Shown here: piece after piece, positions 17,147 through 25,427 of the stretch
Position numbering within the stretch: position 1 is the stretch's first letter
How the letters are laid out: every line of letters begins with the position of its first letter
DNA from: DTU032 sp964346175
GTDB lineage: Bacteria; Bacillota; Clostridia; Saccharofermentanales; DTU023
Assembly (NCBI GenBank): GCA_964346175.1
Contig: CAYFTG010000014.1
Span: forward strand, 1 to 40,021
Reading direction: 5' to 3'
Length of the DNA: 40,021 nucleotides
Notes under the pieces: model-generated
What the model was told of the DNA's origin: nothing
Seen by the model: the letters and a program-made list of their open reading frames with translations, nothing else
Databases searched by the model: none
Made by a program: the position numbers and the translations under genes

Positions 17147-19367
17147 AAATTTTATTCTGATTTACCTTCGCAGCAGGAGTGACCGTTTCACTCTCAGCGA
17201 GTTCGATCTTCTCCCTGACCTTCTTCAAGCGCTGCTCAACAACCGCCTCGCGAACCTGTAGTTTGCGTTCGTCCTCAGTCAAGCGCTCACGCCTTTTCAG
17301 AACGTCATCATACATTCTGTTAAGCACGCGCAGATCGCGGTGATATTTGCGTCGGGCACGTCTGAGCTCTCTCTGCAGTAGACGATCTTTAACTGAAACT
17401 TTCCGCTTCTTTGCGGCTGCTTCTTTTACCTCGATAGCAGCGACGGCCTCAGCGGCTGATCTTTTCACATCGCCTTCAATTTGCTCGGAGTCCTCACGGC
17501 GGAGCCTTTCTTCGGCGTATTGATCTATATTTTTGCCGCGCAGAACTTGCCAGTTTTCTTTGGTATGTGCGAAGAGGGCTTGCAGATTTTCCATTTCCAT
17601 GCCGCGCCGTACTTTCATGGTGGTGGTCTGCAGCATATCTTGGAAGCTGTAGAAATAAGAGCGGATGCCCTTGAAGGCAGGCAGATTTCGGTTGATTTCT
17701 TCGATGAGGACTGCGAGCTCGTCGCTAATGTCCTCTTCTGTCAAATCTCCTTCATGGATGCCGGTTTTCTCGCGGATTTTTTCTTCGTCCAACACTAATT
17801 TAGCTGTGATTACGACGTCGCCGGCATCGGTTTCTTGGCCGAAAACCAGCGAATCCTTAATGAATTCTCTCTCTTTGAGCAATGTTTCCAGTTCTTCGGG
17901 AAAGACCTTTTTGCCTGAGGAAAGCACGATCATCGACTTGCTGCGGCCAGTGATAGTTATGGAATTGCGTCGACCGATGCAGCCGATATCGCCGGTGTGA
18001 AGCCAACCGGCCTCGTCGATGGCTTCCTTTGTCGCTGCTTCGTCGTCCAAATATCCCGTCATCACGGAATCGGCGTAGACAAGAATCTCGCCGGGTTCGC
18101 CTTTTTTGTCGTTATCAACGGCTACGGTGACGCCGGAGATCGGTTGGCCGACGGTGCCGAGGACGTTGATTTTCGTGTTACCGCCGGATACTACCGGGGA
18201 GGCTTCAGTCAAGCCGTAGCCCTGCAAAACGTCAATACCGAGAGCGTCGAAAAAGCGTAAGGTTTCTTTATCCAGTGAAGCGGCGCCGCTGATGATGACC
18301 TGGAGCTTGCCGCCGAGCTCTGCCAGCACATCTTTGAAAATTACACGGCGGCGGTCTATACCGATGAAGCGCAAGGCGCGAGCCAGTTTGAGGCCGATGT
18401 TCAACTTGCGGTCCTGACCTGTTCTTTTGGCCTGGTTTTCGATTGCTCTTTTCATGCCGGTCAAGAGGGCGGGAACAGCGATTACGATGTACGTGTGGTG
18501 TTCCTTCAGGTTTTTAGAGACATAACGCAGGCCGTCACAGATATCTATGCGTGCTCCGATCGCCAGCATGCAGAGAAAACCGCAGGTGTTTTCAAAGGTA
18601 TGGTGCAGGGGCAGGATCGAGAGCGCGCTTATATGATCATCGAAACAGACGGAACCCAAGAGGGCGCGCACGTTGGAAGAGAGGTTCTTCTCCGTCAGCA
18701 TGACGGCTTTGGCGGAGGCGCTGGTGCCGGAGGTGAATAAAATGGCACAGATTTCGTCTTCCTTGTGAGCCTGCCAGAGTAGCTGGTCCGGGCTTTCATT
18801 TTCTAGAGCTTCCTCGCAGTCTGAGGTCGCCAAAAAGTCACTGAAGAAGAAAAAGGAGGAGTCATCTGCGTGTTCGCTATCGATCTCGGCTTTAAGATCT
18901 TGCGTCAGCTTTTCGCTTTCCATGAAAATCGTGTGGGATATGTTTTCGTTGTCCTCTTTCAGAGACTGCATCAATTCGTGGAAGGGGGCGTCGTAGACGA
19001 TAACGGAGGCATTGCTGCGTTTAAGCATGGGGCCCAGTTCCTCGTGCTTTAGTAGGCGGTCCAGCGGCACGATCGTCCCAAAGCCAGTGGCTGTCGCCAG
19101 ATAGGTGACCATCCACTTGTAGCTGTTGTCCCCGATCACAGCGACTCTGCTGCCGGGTTCGACTACCTTAGCCAGAGCTTGCTGCATGCGCACTACATCA
19201 CGGTAAAGGTCGTTGTAGGTTTTTTCTACAAAATTTTCGTCGCTAATTTTTTCACGATAGGCGACACTGATTCTGTTTTCAAATTTCTTTTGGCCCTCTA
19301 TAAGTAGATCACGCAAGTTATAGATCGGCGGTGCTTGATAGTATGTTTTGCCGCTAATTATTTCCAT
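17145..19367 (-). CDS. AMP-binding long-chain acyl-CoA ligase-like protein with charged C-terminal extension
   Basis: A 740-residue member of the adenylate-forming family. Fatty acyl-CoA ligases of this type activate a carboxylate with ATP and load it on CoA. Motifs are the phosphate loop LFTSGTSASAKAVML, GYGLTEASPV, GWLHTGDIG and ITGRSKSMIVLSSGKKVFPEELE, and a C-terminal lysine block TTTMKVRRG. The phosphate loop departs from TSGTTGxPKG. The last 128 residues (about 613-740) are an added highly charged, Arg/Glu-rich helical region, which makes the protein longer than usual. No CoA-pathway genes lie alongside. It could also serve lipid or teichoic acid acylation; the substrate is unknown. Confidence 0.88.
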   Translation of the reverse strand: MEIISGKTYYQAPPIYNLRDLLIEGQKKFENRISVAYREKISDENFVEKTYNDLYRDVVRMQQALAKVVEPGSRVAVIGDNSYKWMVTYLATATGFGTIVPLDRLLKHEELGPMLKRSNASVIVYDAPFHELMQSLKEDNENISHTIFMESEKLTQDLKAEIDSEHADDSSFFFFSDFLATSDCEEALENESPDQLLWQAHKEDEICAILFTSGTSASAKAVMLTEKNLSSNVRALLGSVCFDDHISALSILPLHHTFENTCGFLCMLAIGARIDICDGLRYVSKNLKEHHTYIVIAVPALLTGMKRAIENQAKRTGQDRKLNIGLKLARALRFIGIDRRRVIFKDVLAELGGKLQVIISGAASLDKETLRFFDALGIDVLQGYGLTEASPVVSGGNTKINVLGTVGQPISGVTVAVDNDKKGEPGEILVYADSVMTGYLDDEAATKEAIDEAGWLHTGDIGCIGRRNSITITGRSKSMIVLSSGKKVFPEELETLLKEREFIKDSLVFGQETDAGDVVITAKLVLDEEKIREKTGIHEGDLTEEDISDELAVLIEEINRNLPAFKGIRSYFYSFQDMLQTTTMKVRRGMEMENLQALFAHTKENWQVLRGKNIDQYAEERLRREDSEQIEGDVKRSAAEAVAAIEVKEAAAKKRKVSVKDRLLQRELRRARRKYHRDLRVLNRMYDDVLKRRERLTEDERKLQVREAVVEQRLKKVREKIELAESETVTPAAKVNQNKI

Positions 19368-19410
19368 TTATATCTTTCTTTGAGCTCGTCAGAGCATATG
19401 TTTTAGCTCC

Positions 19411-20049
19411 TTAGAGCATATTGTTGATTAATAGTGAGGATACGATGCTGACTATAAGCAGTAGTAAGGATACCACTGAAATCAGGATGCTTGCCGTGCC
19501 GAGCGCACGTCCTTCGAGGTCGTAGCGCCTTGCCTTGTTTATGCCCAGGGGGGCAAAAATGAGTCCTAAGAGTGCCAGCATTGCGCTCATGCCGCCGTAG
19601 ATCATGACAAGAACAAAATACATCAAATAGGCTTCACGATCATAAGTGATCGGGTCTGCGTATGCGTTTAGAAAGACGGGGAAGAAGTCATGGAAAAAGG
19701 GTATCAGGAAAAGAGATAGTAGTGAGGCGGCAAAGCCAAACCCAATCACACCCGGCATGCTGCGGGATCTCCTCGCTTCAACTTCCGCGCCACTTGGTGG
19801 AGCTACGGGCTGGTAATAGACGCGGGAATTTTCCGCAGTTCGGGGCATCTGGCGGTACACGGGAGTACCCGCTGCCTGGTAACGAGGTGGTGTTTGCGGG
19901 CTCGTCTGATAAACAGTTTGGGGCTGCGCAGGTTTTTCTTCTGTTAAGACAAATTTCTCAGTTTCTTGCTCTGATGTTTCTGCAGAAGCGCTTTCTTCTT
20001 CGTGAGGCGAGAAGCTTTCATTTTCCGACGGATAATTATTTTCAGTCAT
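19411..20049 (-). CDS. Small membrane protein with disordered N-terminus
   Basis: A 212-residue protein of unknown function. Residues 1 to about 95 are acidic then Pro/Gln/Tyr-rich and probably disordered in the cytoplasm. The rest has three predicted membrane segments (VIGFGFAASLLSLFLIPFF, YFVLVMIYGGMSAMLALLGLIFAPLG, and ILISVVSLLLLIVSIVSSLL, each approximate). The loop GINKARRYDLEGRALGTASI between segments two and three resembles DUF4190-type small membrane proteins, a weak similarity I cannot confirm. A GAGGAAGGA tract precedes the ATG. It lies 43 bp before the acyl-CoA ligase gene in the same direction, so the two may be cotranscribed. Confidence 0.75.
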   Translation of the reverse strand: MTENNYPSENESFSPHEEESASAETSEQETEKFVLTEEKPAQPQTVYQTSPQTPPRYQAAGTPVYRQMPRTAENSRVYYQPVAPPSGAEVEARRSRSMPGVIGFGFAASLLSLFLIPFFHDFFPVFLNAYADPITYDREAYLMYFVLVMIYGGMSAMLALLGLIFAPLGINKARRYDLEGRALGTASILISVVSLLLLIVSIVSSLLINNML

Positions 20050-20102
20050 TAGCTCAATCCTTCCTCTATTTGATTAAGAAAATGGGGATTAAATACTGCT
20101 AT

Positions 20103-20120
20103 CTAACGCCATAGCGTTAG
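20103..20120. promoter_or_regulatory. Perfect inverted repeat, possible operator or leader hairpin
   Basis: CTAACGC-CATA-GCGTTAG is a 7-bp perfect dyad with a 4-bp centre, 54 bp upstream of the minus-strand membrane protein start. It has no T-run on either side, so a terminator is unlikely. Confidence 0.4.
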
Positions 20121-20300
20121 CTGAAATTAGTTTATCATAGATGTTTTTTAGATTGTTGGAGGTGTCGGCTTTTCTGCTGAATCTTCGATTTCTTCACAGT
20201 AGCGTCACAAATCAGACAAAAGGGAGCGGGCTGGCATCGCGCTCTCTCCTCAACAAGCTTCGCGCTGAAGTGTTAGTATTTAATAGGTCTCGAACGGCAA

Positions 20301-20328
20301 TTACAGCTTCATTAATATTTAGTATAAA
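20301..20328 (+). promoter_or_regulatory. Probable promoter of the M20 hydrolase operon
   Basis: TTACAG (20301-20306) and TATAAA (20323-20328) are spaced by 16 bp in an A/T-rich stretch, 24 bp before the ATG. This would give a short leader carrying GGAGG. The -35 is only moderate. Confidence 0.5.
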
Positions 20329-20352
20329 ATATTGTTTTGTGGAGGTAAAAAG

Positions 20353-21525
20353 ATGAGTCTAAAGGTTGAAGATCTTTGTTCGCACTTGGTGCAGATCAAA
20401 AGCACTTCGGGCGAGGAAAAGGAAATTGTAGATTTTCTCAAGGATTTATTTGCAAAAATGGGCTTTGATGAAGTCAATGTCGATCGCTACGGCAGCATTG
20501 TCGCTGTGATGCGGGGCGAGCGGCCCGGAAAGAAGCTGCTTTTCGATTCCCATATCGATACCGTCGGTATCCCCAAGTTGGAAGACTGGACTAAAGATCC
20601 TTTCGGCGGCCAGATAGAGGACGGTCGCGTCTATGGTCGTGGCTGCAGTGACATGAAGGGCCCCATGGCCGCTGCCATCAGCGGAGTTGACGCCTTCGTC
20701 CAGAAAAACGGTCGAGATTTTGCGGGTGAAATTTTGATCAGCGGTGTAGTGCACGAGGAATGTTTTGAAGGCGTAGCTGCGCGAGAAATATCTCAAAGAT
20801 ACCAACCTGACTACGTTATTATCTGCGAAACCACAGACCTCAAACTTAACTATGGGCAACGCGGGCGCATGGAAGTAAGCATAGAAACTATCGGCAAGCC
20901 TTGTCATTCATCCAGCCCTGAGAAAGGTATCAACGCGGTTTACCATATGGCTCAAATAATTCCCGAGCTGCAAAAAATCGAATTAGACTCCGACCCGGAC
21001 TTAGGACCGGCTATTTTGGAGCTTGTAGACATTTGCTCAGAACCTTATCCCGGAGCATCCGTGGTTCCGGCTCGTTGCCGTGCCACTTACGATGTGCGCA
21101 CCCTAACCACTGATACCGCTGACAGTATATTAGCTCGTATAAACGAAGTCCTTGATCGACTCAGCCAGAGGGTCCCTGATTTCAAAGCCAACGCCAGCCT
21201 AGTGGAAAGCTCCGAAGTTTGCTACACGGGCGAAACCATCACCGCAGAGCGCTTCTTCCCTGCCTGGAAATCCGATCCCGAGTCCAAGGAAAGCCTAGCC
21301 ATCTTAACTGCGATGGAAAAAGCGGGCTTGACGCCGGCGAAAGCTGTCTACAGTTTTTGCACCAACGGCAGTCATTATGGTGGCGAAGCCGGGTTAACGG
21401 TCTACGGTTTCGGTCCTTCCCAAGAGACACAATGTCACATGGATGACGAATATATCGAGATTTCACAGCTGGAGAAAGCCGCTGAGGTCTATCAAAATAT
21501 CTGCGCAAACCTGCTGAGTCTGTAA
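20353..21525 (+). CDS. M20 family metallohydrolase, YgeY-like
   Basis: The 390-residue product is an M20/ArgE/DapE-type dizinc amide hydrolase, closest in pattern to the YgeY family often called selenium-metabolism-linked hydrolase. Metal ligands and catalytic residues are seen in DSHIDTVG (His67, Asp69), GRGCSDMKGPMA (Asp100), HEECFEG (Glu135/136) and the C-terminal QCHMDDEY histidine. ATG at 20353 follows GGAGGTAAAAAG. It lies 12 bp before a D-aminoacylase-type amidohydrolase, so the pair likely cleaves related N-acyl or carbamoyl amino compounds. In E. coli, ygeY belongs to a purine/amidine catabolic locus. The substrate here is not determined. Confidence 0.85.
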   Translation: MSLKVEDLCSHLVQIKSTSGEEKEIVDFLKDLFAKMGFDEVNVDRYGSIVAVMRGERPGKKLLFDSHIDTVGIPKLEDWTKDPFGGQIEDGRVYGRGCSDMKGPMAAAISGVDAFVQKNGRDFAGEILISGVVHEECFEGVAAREISQRYQPDYVIICETTDLKLNYGQRGRMEVSIETIGKPCHSSSPEKGINAVYHMAQIIPELQKIELDSDPDLGPAILELVDICSEPYPGASVVPARCRATYDVRTLTTDTADSILARINEVLDRLSQRVPDFKANASLVESSEVCYTGETITAERFFPAWKSDPESKESLAILTAMEKAGLTPAKAVYSFCTNGSHYGGEAGLTVYGFGPSQETQCHMDDEYIEISQLEKAAEVYQNICANLLSL

Positions 21526-21537
21526 GGGGGTAGATAC

Positions 21538-23139
21538 ATGAGCACACTGATTAAGAACGTAAAATTAATTGACGGTAGTGGTAGGAATGAAAAATTCCCA
21601 GCCAACATCGTAATTAATGGAGATAGAATTTCCCTGATCGACGAGAACGGCTCTGCGGGAACCGCTTTCGCCGAGTGCGAGCTTGTCATCGATGGCACAG
21701 ACTTGTACGCGACACCGGGTTTTATTGATACCCACAGTCACTCCGACATTATGGTTTTCAACGATCCTTGCCTTTTGCCCAAAAGCCTGCAGGGCATCAC
21801 GTGTGAAATCATCGGGCAAGATGGTGTAGCCGTTGCTCCACTGCCCGAAGAGCACATAGGCAGTTGGCGAAAATTTTTGAGTGCGATTGACGGGGAGACC
21901 GATCGCTTAGACTGGCATTTCCGCTCCTTAGAAAACTATCGTGCGGCCTTAGAAAAAGCTGAGCCCGCCGTCAATTTATGCGTCATGGTACCTCACGGCA
22001 ATTTACGTCTCTGTGCGCAGGGCTATGATCCTTCCACTCCCGGAGCAAAAGAGATGAGCCAAATGCAAGAACTTTTGCGAGAAGATCTGAAAAACGGTGG
22101 TTTCGGACTCACCACCGGCCTAGACTATATACCGTGTATTTATGGCGATACAGGAGAACTGACTGAATTATGCTCTGTACTTCCTGAGTACGACGGAGTT
22201 TTCTCAATCCATATGCGCAGTGAGGCCGATGAGATAATTGAGGCTATGGAAGAGGTCTTTGAAATCTGCAGAAAAAGCGGCTGCCGTGGCCACATTTCTC
22301 ACTTCAAAGTCTCCGGTGAGCAGAATTTCTCAAAGTTCCCCCGCATGATGGAATTGCTAGATCAAGCTCGCGAAGAGGATTTGAAGATTTCTTTTGACCA
22401 GTACCCCTATCCTTTCGGCAGTACAACGCTAACAGTAGTCTTACCGCCTTGGGCAGTTGAAGGCGGTGCGGATAAAATGTTGGAGCGCTTGGAATCGGAG
22501 CAGCTACGTGCGCGCATGAAACATGACATGCAAAACGGTCTTCCCGGCTGGACGGGCTTTTGTCGTAGCACAGGTACCGACAATCTCCTAATCAGCAGCG
22601 TTGAATCAGAGGAGAATCAGGATGTGCTAGGCAAGAGTCTAGATGAGATCGCTCGTCTGAGAAAGTCAGATCCCTACACTGTCGCCATGGACCTGATCTA
22701 TGCAGGAAAGGGCAGCGGCAGCATCATTACGAAATATGGCAGCGAAAAACATGTCAAACAATTAATGCAACGGCCGGAAATGAATTTATGTACTGACGGT
22801 TTATTCAGTTCTCATCCCCACCCGCGAACCTACGGTTCTTTCCCTCGTTTCCTCGCCAAGTATGTTCGCGAAGACAAATTATTATCCTGGGAAGAAGCTG
22901 TCTATAAGATGACGGGGAAAGCCGTTGAAGTGTTCCGTTTACCGAATCGAGGCCTGTTGCGTGAAGGCTATTTTGCAGACATTGTGCTCTTTAATCCGGA
23001 GACTATTAATGATTGCGCCACACTAGAGGATCCGCAGCAGTATCCGCAAGGGATTGAGTACGTCTTTGTGAATGGAGAGCTGACGGTCTATAAGGGCGCG
23101 CACACAGGCAAGAGACCGGGTCGGGTGCTCACACGTTAG
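21538..23139 (+). CDS. N-acyl-D-amino-acid deacylase family amidohydrolase
   Basis: The 533-residue product belongs to the D-aminoacylase/amidohydrolase superfamily (TIM-barrel metal hydrolases). The metal motif THSHSD is at residues 65-70 (His66, His68). Later ligand histidines are in SIHMRSEADE and GHISHFKVSGEQN, and the catalytic Asp in LCTDGLFSSHPHPRTYG. Where classical D-aminoacylases have a Cys in GNCG, this protein has GQDG (residues 93-96), as in a distinct subgroup that may include dipeptidase- or hydantoinase-like enzymes. A GGGGG-rich ribosome site precedes the ATG. It is the second gene of the operon with the M20 hydrolase; the substrate is unknown. Confidence 0.87.
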   Translation: MSTLIKNVKLIDGSGRNEKFPANIVINGDRISLIDENGSAGTAFAECELVIDGTDLYATPGFIDTHSHSDIMVFNDPCLLPKSLQGITCEIIGQDGVAVAPLPEEHIGSWRKFLSAIDGETDRLDWHFRSLENYRAALEKAEPAVNLCVMVPHGNLRLCAQGYDPSTPGAKEMSQMQELLREDLKNGGFGLTTGLDYIPCIYGDTGELTELCSVLPEYDGVFSIHMRSEADEIIEAMEEVFEICRKSGCRGHISHFKVSGEQNFSKFPRMMELLDQAREEDLKISFDQYPYPFGSTTLTVVLPPWAVEGGADKMLERLESEQLRARMKHDMQNGLPGWTGFCRSTGTDNLLISSVESEENQDVLGKSLDEIARLRKSDPYTVAMDLIYAGKGSGSIITKYGSEKHVKQLMQRPEMNLCTDGLFSSHPHPRTYGSFPRFLAKYVREDKLLSWEEAVYKMTGKAVEVFRLPNRGLLREGYFADIVLFNPETINDCATLEDPQQYPQGIEYVFVNGELTVYKGAHTGKRPGRVLTR

Positions 23140-23143
23140 ACAC

Positions 23144-23178
23144 AAAAAAAGCTCCCTGCCGTTCAATTGGCAGGGAGC
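23144..23178 (-). terminator. Terminator of guaD between convergent genes
   Basis: A 10-bp perfect stem GCTCCCTGCC / GGCAGGGAGC with an 8-nt loop spans 23151-23178. On the minus strand it is followed by seven T (23144-23150), 22 bp past the guaD stop. On the plus strand it may also slow transcription of the amidohydrolase gene but lacks a T-run. Confidence 0.9.
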
Positions 23179-23200
23179 AGAATTCTAAGCCAAAAGAGTA

Positions 23201-24484
23201 TTAGCAGATGTCCGGGAAGGGTTTTTCTATAATTTCTCCGCGCATGCAGCGCTCAGTGATTTGCTCAGCGCCTCCGAGATAGAGGAATTGCTGTAGTCTT
23301 TCTTCGAGGCTGAGGCGATCGCTTGCGGGCCAGCATTTATCGTCAACTACTAAGTAGTCCGCCGAGTTGCCTGCTGCAAACTTACCACAGTCGCCAAAGA
23401 AAGACCCACCACCGGCAGTCGCCAGATAGAAGGCCTCAACATAATTGACCGGGTCGACTTCACCCTCACTTTGCATGCTATACAGCTTGGACGAGCGAAT
23501 GGCATCGACTGCCGCAGTTCCCATAAAGAGTCTATCTCCTGCACCGATGTCGGAACCTAAGCCGATATTGAAACCCGCGTCGAGCATTTTTCTCAAGGGC
23601 ATGATGCCGCTCGACAGATTGATGTTTGAAGCGGGGCAGTGAGCGACAAAGACTTCATCCTCTAACATTGCCTCCAACTCTTCTTCGGTATTGTGAATAC
23701 AGTGAGCCAAAACTGTCTGCCCCTTGGGGTTTAAATTGTATCGACGATAAACATCGTAATAGTTATTGGAGTCGGGGAACAATTCCTGCACCCAGCTAAT
23801 CTCTCCGTAGTTTTCATTGAGGTGCGTCTGAACCGGCAAATCGTGTTCTTGGACCAGATCTCCCAGATGTCGCAAGAGTGGCTCTGTGCAAGAAGGAGCG
23901 AAACGCGGTGTGATAATCGGTTTTACATTCTTGTACTGTTTGCTTCTTTCCAGCCATTCCTTTGTGTCTGCAAAGGAGATATCACATTCCTCTTTGAGTC
24001 TGGGTTCATCGCAGCAGTCCATGTTGACTTTGCCGACATAAGCGCGGAAGCCGGCTTTTTCATACATATCCATCAACATGAGGCTGGACTCCAAATGCTT
24101 GCTGGAAAAGGTGCAGAGATTAAAGGAGCCTAGTGACCAGAGCTCATTCAGCAAAAGCGGGAAGACCTTTTTTCCGTATTCCAGATCTTCGAAGCGCGCC
24201 TCTTCTTTAAATGTATATGTGCTAAGCCAGGGTAGCAGCTCCACGTTCATACCTAAGCCGCGCTGCCCATACTGGACTGAATGGATGTGAATATCGGCAA
24301 AAACGGGAATAATCATCTGTTTGCCATAATCCCTGATCTCACAATTTTCTATTTCCGGTTTCTGCTCATAGATACCTTCAACTTTACCTTCCTCCACAAG
24401 CATCCAGGAGTCAGGATGTACAGAGAGTTCTTGTGCTGTGGCGGCATAGAGCAAGTCACCATGAATTAATACTGAACGTCCCAT
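23201..24484 (-). CDS. guaD: Guanine deaminase
   Basis: The 427-residue product is a GuaD-type amidohydrolase that deaminates guanine to xanthine and ammonia. The metal motif HIH is at residues 66-68 in PVFADIHIHSVQYGQRG. The guanine deaminase signature LLPWLSTYTFKEEARF follows. Other ligands are in QTHLNENYGEI, LAHCIHNTEEE and GLGSDIGAGDRL. The protein is shorter at its N-terminus than eukaryotic forms, as is usual in bacteria. Xanthine made here can feed Xpt, encoded at 16.5 kb. A good promoter (24602-24630) precedes a roughly 110-nt leader with a strong hairpin. It is transcribed separately from udp. Confidence 0.93.
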   Translation of the reverse strand: MGRSVLIHGDLLYAATAQELSVHPDSWMLVEEGKVEGIYEQKPEIENCEIRDYGKQMIIPVFADIHIHSVQYGQRGLGMNVELLPWLSTYTFKEEARFEDLEYGKKVFPLLLNELWSLGSFNLCTFSSKHLESSLMLMDMYEKAGFRAYVGKVNMDCCDEPRLKEECDISFADTKEWLERSKQYKNVKPIITPRFAPSCTEPLLRHLGDLVQEHDLPVQTHLNENYGEISWVQELFPDSNNYYDVYRRYNLNPKGQTVLAHCIHNTEEELEAMLEDEVFVAHCPASNINLSSGIMPLRKMLDAGFNIGLGSDIGAGDRLFMGTAAVDAIRSSKLYSMQSEGEVDPVNYVEAFYLATAGGGSFFGDCGKFAAGNSADYLVVDDKCWPASDRLSLEERLQQFLYLGGAEQITERCMRGEIIEKPFPDIC

Positions 24485-24510
24485 TGAATACCTCGTTTCA
24501 TTCCTTTTTT

Positions 24511-24542
24511 GCCGGAGAAGCTTACGAGTCTACTCCTCCGGC
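24511..24542 (-). promoter_or_regulatory. Stem-loop in the guaD leader
   Basis: In the minus-strand leader a 7-bp GC-rich stem GCCGGAG / CTCCGGC (24536-24542 with 24511-24517) encloses a small GAG-TAGA-CTC inner hairpin. It is followed by AAAAAA and then GGAAT, not by T, so it is not a terminator. It sits 26 nt upstream of the guaD start and may affect RNA stability or translation. I cannot assign it to a known riboswitch class. Confidence 0.4.
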
Positions 24543-24601
24543 GCAAGTGCGTTAATGTTAAGCAATAAGATTAATTGCCGGTCGCAATATGACCATTGTT
24601 A

Positions 24602-24630
24602 ATAATAAATTCATTATGCCTGATAGTCAA
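24602..24630 (-). promoter_or_regulatory. Promoter of guaD
   Basis: On the minus strand TTGACT (24625-24630) and TATTAT (24602-24607) are spaced by exactly 17 bp, in an A/T-rich region 118 bp upstream of guaD. Confidence 0.7.
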
Positions 24631-24661
24631 ATCTAACAAACATTAATTTTATTCACATAAG

Positions 24662-25414
24662 TTAACGGTTTTTTAGAATGTCTCGACGTACCGCTTCTAC
24701 GGCAACTTTGATCGCTTTGCCACTACTATGAGCTTGACCGTCTTCCATGCCCTGCTTTATCCGTTCTTGATTCCAAATGGTGGTTAAGACGCAAGCCGCC
24801 TTGGCGCCTAAGGTCTGAGCGACGATAAAGAGAGTTGCACTTTCCATCTCCGAGGCCAGAGTTCCGGCTTTCATCCAGGCGTCCCATTTGTTTTTTAATT
24901 CGTAGGCCGCCGGCATACGTTCGGCATCATGCTGACCATAAAAAGAGTCTTTGCACTGCACTACTCCTGCGTGGTAGGGATAGGTTCTATACTCAACCTC
25001 TTCGATCAGCGAGGCGGTTAAGCCCCAATCGGCTACTGCGGGGAACTCAATGGGTATGTATTCGCGCGAAGTACCTTCCATGCGAATCGCGGCCGTAGCA
25101 ATCACGAGATCGCCGCCTGCTACATCCAGATTCATACCGCCGCAGGTGCCGACGCGGACAAAATTCCTAACGCCTGTCTGGTAGAGCTCCTCGATCGCGA
25201 TAGCTGTAGAAGGTCCTCCAATTCCGTGCGAGCAAACAAGAACATTTTCGCCCTCCAGTGAGCCTATCCACGTCGTGTATTCGCGGTTGGCCGCCAAAAA
25301 CCGTGGCTCATCAAGCAATTTGGCTATGAGCTCGACTCGTCCGGGGTCGCCGGGCATAATGGCATAACGTGCTCCATGCGAATCGTCCAACTGAATGTGA
25401 TATAGCTTTTCCAT
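24662..25414 (-). CDS. udp: Uridine phosphorylase
   Basis: The 250-residue product is a nucleoside phosphorylase of the Udp type, which splits uridine with phosphate to uracil and ribose 1-phosphate. The phosphate-binding start YAIMPGDPGRVELIA, VCSHGIGGPSTAIAIEEL, VRVGTCGGMN and the ribose-binding EMES (LASEMESATLF) are present. A QERIKQGMEDGQ stretch corresponds to the uracil-specificity segment. ATG at 25414 is chosen because CGGAG lies about 7 nt upstream; an ATG 24 bp earlier overlaps yfhO and has no such site. It starts 13 nt after the yfhO stop, suggesting cotranscription, although the functions are unrelated. Confidence 0.92.
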   Translation of the reverse strand: MEKLYHIQLDDSHGARYAIMPGDPGRVELIAKLLDEPRFLAANREYTTWIGSLEGENVLVCSHGIGGPSTAIAIEELYQTGVRNFVRVGTCGGMNLDVAGGDLVIATAAIRMEGTSREYIPIEFPAVADWGLTASLIEEVEYRTYPYHAGVVQCKDSFYGQHDAERMPAAYELKNKWDAWMKAGTLASEMESATLFIVAQTLGAKAACVLTTIWNQERIKQGMEDGQAHSSGKAIKVAVEAVRRDILKNR

Positions 25415-25427
25415 CATTATTCTCCGA

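Larger units (their letters stand above)
20050..20352. other. Divergent intergenic region, promoters only
   Basis: About 300 bp between the minus-strand membrane protein and the plus-strand M20 hydrolase. No gene is seen. It holds a 7-bp inverted repeat near the minus-strand gene, a GAGCG / CGCGCTC partial dyad around 20225-20248, and a promoter for the plus-strand operon at its right end. Confidence 0.6.

Noticed and set aside
24511..24542. Terminator between udp and guaD
   Set aside because: The stem is followed by A, not T, on the transcribed strand, and it lies downstream of the guaD promoter.
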